This document shows positions 59,355-64,000 of a stretch of DNA of 64,000 bases, piece by piece. The translations under genes were made by a program, and so were the position numbers. The stretch's first letter is position 1. Every line of letters begins with the position of its first letter. Below the pieces are notes generated by a model. That model worked only from the letters and a program-made list of their open reading frames with translations, did not search any database and was not told where the DNA came from. The stretch spans positions 12,436,887 through 12,500,886 of the forward strand of contig NC_069135.1 of NCBI RefSeq assembly GCF_026914265.1, in the 5' to 3' direction. Source of the DNA: Mya arenaria. Lineage: Eukaryota > Mollusca > Bivalvia > Myida > Myidae.

Positions 59355-62300
59355 ATGGAAAATATGGAAAATGTGAGTACATATTTATAATATTTCATAC
59401 ACATAAGACTATTAAAATTCAAATAATATCAGTAATGAGTAATAATATTGCTAATACTAGCTTTTTATGAAATACATGATAAATAATATTGAATGGTATC
59501 AACTTTTGTATGTATATACATGTACTCGTAGGTATATAAATACTTAGGCGAAAAACGATGTCTGGCAAAATAGTATGCCAACTGCTTTAAATTTATTATA
59601 ATATTATTCATCTACATTTCAGGACGAGGCCACGGTGTGGTCAGATGAAGAGTTCTACCATTCCATTGATATAGACACAAAAGGCGACGGAAACACCAGT
59701 ACAGATTTTGAAAATGTTCCATTGTCAAAGCTTGCAAGACAAAGGAGACCAGTGAAGAGAAAGTTGATACATTCAAGTGACAGTGAGTCGGAGAAGGATG
59801 ACAGCTTTGATGACGAAACATACAATCCATCAAAAGCAGATATAAACTCAAGTGATTCAGAACAAGATGTGATTCCTGAGTTAGGTAAAAGACGCTCTGC
59901 TAAAGTGAAAGGACAAAGAATGAAAGGTTGGAAAAAGAAGCCAACCCGGATAAAAACTAGAAAAGTGCCTAAATTAAAAGAAAGGGGTAAATCAGAGGTT
60001 GCAAAAAGACTAAGTGAAACACTTAAGCTTTTAAGACAACGAAGGAAACGACACTGTGGAAGTGACTTAGAAAGGGCCAAAGAGAAAAGCAAGAGAATGC
60101 AGTCTGTTAGAGATTTTGTACGGCGGTCACATCTTGCAAGGTTGGATGCAATGTTAGCCAGCAATGAACTAAAAAGAGTCGGTGTATATGGTGACGGCAA
60201 TTGTATTTTTGCGGCAATGAAGAAAAGTGGACAAATCAATGACAGCATTGACAACATACGGACAGCGGTGTGTGACCTTATGACAGAACAGGTAGAAAAA
60301 TATGCTCCTTTCTGTCGAAGTGACAATCCAGCCAATGTTCAACCATTTCTGGATAAAATAGAGGTGCTCAAGTCAAGTGGAACATGGAATATGGACATAG
60401 CAGACGTGATACCGATGGCTCTATCAAATAAGTTTACATGCAACATTCGGATATACTCAAGTTCAATATCTGCTCCAGTTACTGATATAAAACCCGACCA
60501 ACCAGCAGAAAACCTTGTGAACTTAGCATACCTTTCTGTTCAAGGACATGAACACTATGACGCCATTGTTAATATTGGGACTGACAACGACGAAGTCATT
60601 GATTTATCAAGGAATGAAAGACAAGATGAACTGCAAGAACAAGCATCTTTTGACAAAAGTAAAGAGTCAAATCAGGACCCCGTCCAAACAACGCCACATA
60701 AGAGGGCATCGTACCAAAGCCCTCAAAAGAAACACTCCAGCCGAAAAAGGAAACGTGATCCAGGGTCTTGGAAAAAAAATATCAGAAAGGCAAAACGAAG
60801 TAGTGGCAAGGCGTATACGTCTGCAACAGGTCGAACTGTTGATGCAAAACAAGTTCAACCTCATACTTGTTCAAAATGTAAATTCAAGTGTGGACAAAAC
60901 TTTACAGAAGAGCAGAGGCAGAGTATATTTACGTGTTATTATGGTTTGGGGAATTATGAGCGCCAGAGGCAGTTCATTTGTGAAATGGTGGAGAGAAAAG
61001 AGCCATCCAGAAAAGGCAAATGCAAGAAAAAAGTATCCCAAAAGTTCCACCTGGTGAATGAAGAAAAGAAAGTGCGTGTGTGCAGAGATTTCTTTTTGAA
61101 AACACTGGACATAGGGAGAAAGACTGTGGATTACTCTTTACAAAGAAAAACACATGGAACTTACGGTAGAAAAGATATGCGAGGGACAAGCTCTTCTGCA
61201 AACAAATTAGACCAAAGCCTTGTTGATTCTGTGAAGCGACACATAGAATCATTTCCCAAAATGGAGTCGCATTACGCAAGGAAACAATCTACAAAGGAAT
61301 ATCTTTCCCTCGAGTTAAATATAAAGAAAATGTGGCAGCTTTACAAAACAGAATGTGAGAAGAAAGACATTCCATATGTTACGCTATCAATGTACCGCAC
61401 AATATTTTGTGAATGTTATAACCTTTCCTTCTACAAGCCCAAGAAAGACCAATGTTCTTTATGCACACTGTACATGCGAAAACGAGAAGCAGGATCACTG
61501 GATGAAACACTACAGAAACAATATGACGAGCATCAGATCAAGAAAGAACAAGCAAGGAAGGAAAAGGAAAGCGACAAACTAAGGTCAAAAACTGACAAAA
61601 GTGTATATGTAGCTACATTTGATTTACAGGCCGTTCTGTCAACTCCCTGTACTTTAGTAAGTGAGCTATACTATTCAAGGAAGTTGTGCTGTTACAACCT
61701 AACAATCTACTCACTCGGCGACAAGAACGTAGTTTGTCATGTGTGGGATGAAAGTCAGGCTAAAAGAGGTTCATGTGAAATTGCTACTTGTTTAATGAAG
61801 AACACACTGTCGGTTTGTAAAACAAGCACTGTAAAAGAAATTGTGTACTTTTCGGACTCTTGTGGCGGGCAAAACAGGAATCAGTATGTTACAGCGTCAC
61901 TGTTGTACACTTTGTCACAAGCGCCGCAACTGGAAAGAATAAGCCACAAATTCCTTGTGTCTGGACATTCACAGATGGAGTGTGACAGTGTCCATTCTAC
62001 CATTGAAGGAGCAAAGAAGATAACACCAGTGTACGTACCGTCTCAGTGGTGTACACTTATTTCAATGGCTAGAAAAACACAACCTTATATCACAGTGCCT
62101 TTGAAATATAACCATGTAGTTGATTTCAAGGACTTTGTTTCCAAACATTGTAAAAATCTCAAAACAACCACTGATGGTCAAAAAGTCAATTGGCTGCAGG
62201 TGAAATGGATACAAGTGAGAAGAGAAAGCCCCAAATCCGTCTTTGTGAACTATTCGTTTGACACAAGTGCATTTTTGGAGATTCAGGTTCAGAAAGCAAC

Positions 62301-62526
62301 GAGGGTGAAAGGCAGAGACTCAAAATGGCCAGAAAATGAAAAAGACTTGAACTTCTGCTACAGTGAAAAGCTTCCAATATCAATTCTAAAAAAGAATGAT
62401 TTGGTGAACTTGTGTAAGAAAGACATTATCCCGGAAGAATTTCACAGTTATTTCAGTTCCCTGCCAACTGACAGAAAACAGAAGGACTATGTACCATTGG
62501 ATTCCGAGGAGGAGGACACGGATTAA
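59355..62526 (+). CDS. OTU-protease/DDE-like transposase, 973 aa
   Basis: Exon 1 (59355-59372) encodes MENMEN and ends at GTGAGT. Intron 59373-59622 ends CATTTCAG. Exon 2 (59623-62526) runs unbroken to TAA; it has no early in-frame ATG, so the spliced start is preferred. Residues 1-175 are acidic, serine-rich and strongly basic in turn, with probable nuclear localisation signals. Residues about 190-325 form an OTU cysteine protease domain: GVYGDGNCIFAAM with Cys200 and Asp197, and GHEHYD with His317. Then come a basic linker, a CSKCKFKC cluster (422-429) and CSLC (617-620). The last third has RNase-H-like landmarks: ATFDLQAVL (Asp673), YFSDSCGGQNRNQ (Asp751) and GHSQMECDSVHSTIE (Asp794, Glu801). 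This half resembles invertebrate proteins listed under an uncharacterised domain that I believe is DUF7869. It presumably moves the surrounding element. Confidence 0.82.
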
Positions 62527-62659
62527 TTCTTAAACTCTGTAACAGTAGTCGAATGAACTCAAAATGAGAAAAGATGCTTATAGTTTACATTTAAGCAACA
62601 GGAATGTTTGATATTTGCTTATTATTATGCATAGTTTATTAATTTTCTTTTTAACGGTA

Positions 62660-62985
62660 TTACAAATGGTACCTTTTTACTTTGTTTATGATAGATATTT
62701 CATTTATTAAGTCGTGCAAAAAGGTACCAAGTGATCAAATGGTACCTTTTTGCATTTTAAAATTCTAAAAAAGCTATCGTGCAAAAAGGGACCATGAACA
62801 AAATCAATAAAATATCAATAACTATTGGACATTTTGACTTCATTTTTTCTTAAAATCTAATTGGGTATACAACAAGTTTAACAAAGTATGTGTGATAATT
62901 TGATCATCAAAAGCTGATTTTATATGCAGGTTCAAACCTTTAAAGCCGTTTTTCTCAAAACTTGCAAAATGTCACTTGGTACCTT
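62660..62985. promoter_or_regulatory. Right subterminal GGTACC repeat cluster
   Basis: GGTACC occurs at 62668, 62723, 62741 and 62978, with a degenerate copy near 62787; 62723/62741 form a palindrome like the one on the left side. Confidence 0.75.
62806..62811 (+). terminator. Candidate polyadenylation signal AATAAA
   Basis: AATAAA lies 280 bp after the transposase stop codon and before the right inverted repeat, a sensible position for the end of that transcript. Confidence 0.5.
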
Positions 62986-63002
62986 TTTGCTCTAATGGGA
63001 CG
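62965..63002 (-). repeat. Right terminal inverted repeat
   Basis: Inverse copy of the left terminus. It ends GCTCTAATGGGACG directly before the ATAC duplication. Confidence 0.85.
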
Positions 63003-63006
63003 ATAC
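63003..63006. repeat. Target site duplication ATAC, right
   Basis: The four bases after the right terminus equal those before the left terminus. Confidence 0.72.
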
Positions 63007-63170
63007 CTTGTATTTAGGATGATATGGAGTGATGTCTAACCTACTTGTGTGGTCCTAAACAACTGTGTTAAGTATGAAGTAAATTGAATAAAAAGTTTAG
63101 GTGTTGTACTCCGAAGTAGCGGCTGCCCATGCTGGGGCAGGAAGTATAGCCCGCCTTATTCTTAGAATAA
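63003..63170 (+). repeat. Older dispersed repeat, right part
   Basis: Continues the repeat broken at 58792: GGATGATATGGAGTGATG and CCTAAACAACTGTGTTAAGT are variants of blocks seen at 58384 and 58541. It ends near TATAGCCCGCCTTATTCTTA. Confidence 0.5.
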
Positions 63171-63330
63171 TCAAGCTAAACAGGCTCACTTCATAAAGCT
63201 CAATATTTGTTCAGTAAATTTTTTGTTGAGATGCTTTTGCTTTGCAACATTTTTGATTTTATGAATGTAATTGTTAACCCTTTTGGCCAGATAAAAAAAG
63301 AAACCATTAATAAATATAATCACAAGACTT

Positions 63331-63869
63331 CTAAGAGCGCACCAGTTTGAAGCCATGACCGGTGTCCGCCACTTTAGGTGGGAGCCATTGCATGCGCTTC
63401 CTTCGTAGACAGTTCCTAACCCCCTCACAACAGCAACACAGGCGTGAATATTGGAAAACACTCAAACTACGTATCAGAGGCTTCGTGAATGCGGGAAAAT
63501 TGCTGTTCCAGTGAGACTCCATGTCCTCCCTGGTCGGGAGATGAAATGAGAAGTCCGTCCATGTGGTTGACACCTTGTAAACCGCCTGAATGTTCCTCTC
63601 TTTGTCCGTCCATGGCACGTCCAGCTCCTCATCCATGTTGAACCGCACCCAGTCGTCTGTAAATGCCCCAACGTTTTGTCCCAGCTCTGGGTCCGGTGAC
63701 CGGCGATAGCGCCACACCTGGATGGCCACATATTGGTCGAGGCGTGACACTTGCTGTGCCCAGCACCATGAGTGCAGTGTGTCACACACCAGAATCAGAC
63801 GGGAACCAGAGTCAGCATTCTTCTCAGACCACCACTCAAGCAAGGTTTCCAGTTTTACACTACAATTAT
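63331..63869 (-). CDS. TMEM168: TMEM168, last exon (partial gene)
   Basis: On the minus strand the acceptor CTTATGTTTCAG opens an exon of 178 codons ending in TAG at 63331-63333. It encodes a soluble domain with LLEWWSEKNADSGSRLILV, LDQYVAIQVWRY, FTDDWVRFN and the C-terminus VADTGHGFKLVRS. This matches the conserved C-terminal region of transmembrane protein 168, whose vertebrate form ends in nearly the same words. TMEM168 is a multi-pass membrane protein, reported mainly at the nuclear or endoplasmic membrane. The membrane segments would be encoded upstream, beyond the window. The frame is intact and there is no sign of a processed pseudogene. The older dispersed repeat and the transposon lie just downstream of its stop. 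Confidence 0.8.
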
Positions 63870-64000
63870 CTGAAACATAAGCGACCATTAGTGTTCCTTA
63901 TGTGTAGATCATTGATTGAGTACCTACTTTACATAACGTATATAATAGGGATTAAAATAAGAATTCATTTTAAAAATCGAATAGTAAAAAATTGAATGTT
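63870..64000. other. Last intron of TMEM168, partial
   Basis: AT-rich sequence upstream (minus-strand sense) of the exon acceptor; no further exon within the window. Confidence 0.55.

Larger units (their letters stand above)
58793..63002 (+). mobile_element. Complete DNA transposon with OTU-transposase gene
   Basis: The element is 4210 bp long. Both ends read CGTCCCATTAGAGCAAAAAG inward; 27 bases are identical and 36 of the first 38 match. ATAC is duplicated at the target. Inside lies one two-exon gene (59355-62526) encoding a 973-residue OTU plus DDE-like protein, and GGTACC-centred repeats crowd both subterminal zones. The frame is unbroken and the termini nearly identical, so the copy looks young and may be active. 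A 4-bp target duplication occurs in several superfamilies (Chapaev, Sola2, Ginger, Academ), and I cannot assign it from sequence alone. Confidence 0.82.

Noticed and set aside
59655..60335. 226-codon minus-strand open frame
   Set aside because: Antisense shadow of the transposase gene, which has clear domain motifs and splice structure.

Overview
The window looks like AT-rich nuclear DNA of a marine invertebrate, most likely a bivalve mollusc. This is an inference from intron-rich genes with GT-AG junctions, a eukaryotic tRNA-Glu, a TMEM168 exon, a WSCD-type sulfotransferase, hAT and MITE remnants, and a very high load of minisatellites (about a quarter of the window). There are no operons or bacterial signals.

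Layout. 1-6.4 kb: no confident protein gene; a 47-bp minisatellite in which many units carry a perfect CRE octamer (2950-3748) and a tRNA-Glu(TTC) on the minus strand (5258-5329). 6.4-34.5 kb: one minus-strand gene that I rebuilt from 16 exons whose phases all agree (34496 down to 6398, 880 codons plus stop). It encodes a secreted, heavily N-glycosylated protein with a signal peptide, repeated beta-sandwich-like modules and a discoidin-like stretch near the C-terminus; I do not recognise a named family. Several introns are filled by different minisatellites (35, 39, 25, 44 and 29 bp units). Two of these arrays abut true splice sites and repeat the splice-site sequence itself. The introns also hold a degenerate hAT transposon, a 1.5-kb TTAA-flanked non-autonomous element, a 458-bp MITE with a 5-bp target duplication, and a dispersed MITE family.

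36.0-43.9 kb: an almost identical tandem copy of about 8 kb (roughly 27.98-36.0 kb) holding the promoter side and exons 1-6 of that gene. The copied exons keep their reading frames, and the last copied exon ends in the phase needed to splice into exon 2 of the intact copy, so a longer in-frame read-through protein is possible. 43.9-48.8 kb: no recognisable gene. 48.8-51.5 kb: a complete four-exon minus-strand gene for a type II membrane sulfotransferase (349 aa). 51.9-57.2 kb: three further minisatellites (35, 36 and 40 bp units).

58.8-63.0 kb: a structurally complete DNA transposon of 4210 bp with about 38-bp terminal inverted repeats, a 4-bp ATAC target duplication, clustered subterminal GGTACC-centred repeats and one two-exon gene (973 aa) that joins an OTU-type cysteine protease domain to a probable DDE/RNase-H-like transposase. 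It is inserted in an older dispersed repeat. This is the best candidate for a little-described system. 63.3-63.9 kb: the last exon of TMEM168 on the minus strand, with the rest of that gene beyond the window.

Most long open frames here are artefacts of minisatellites, whose short units lack stop codons; they are not annotated as genes.
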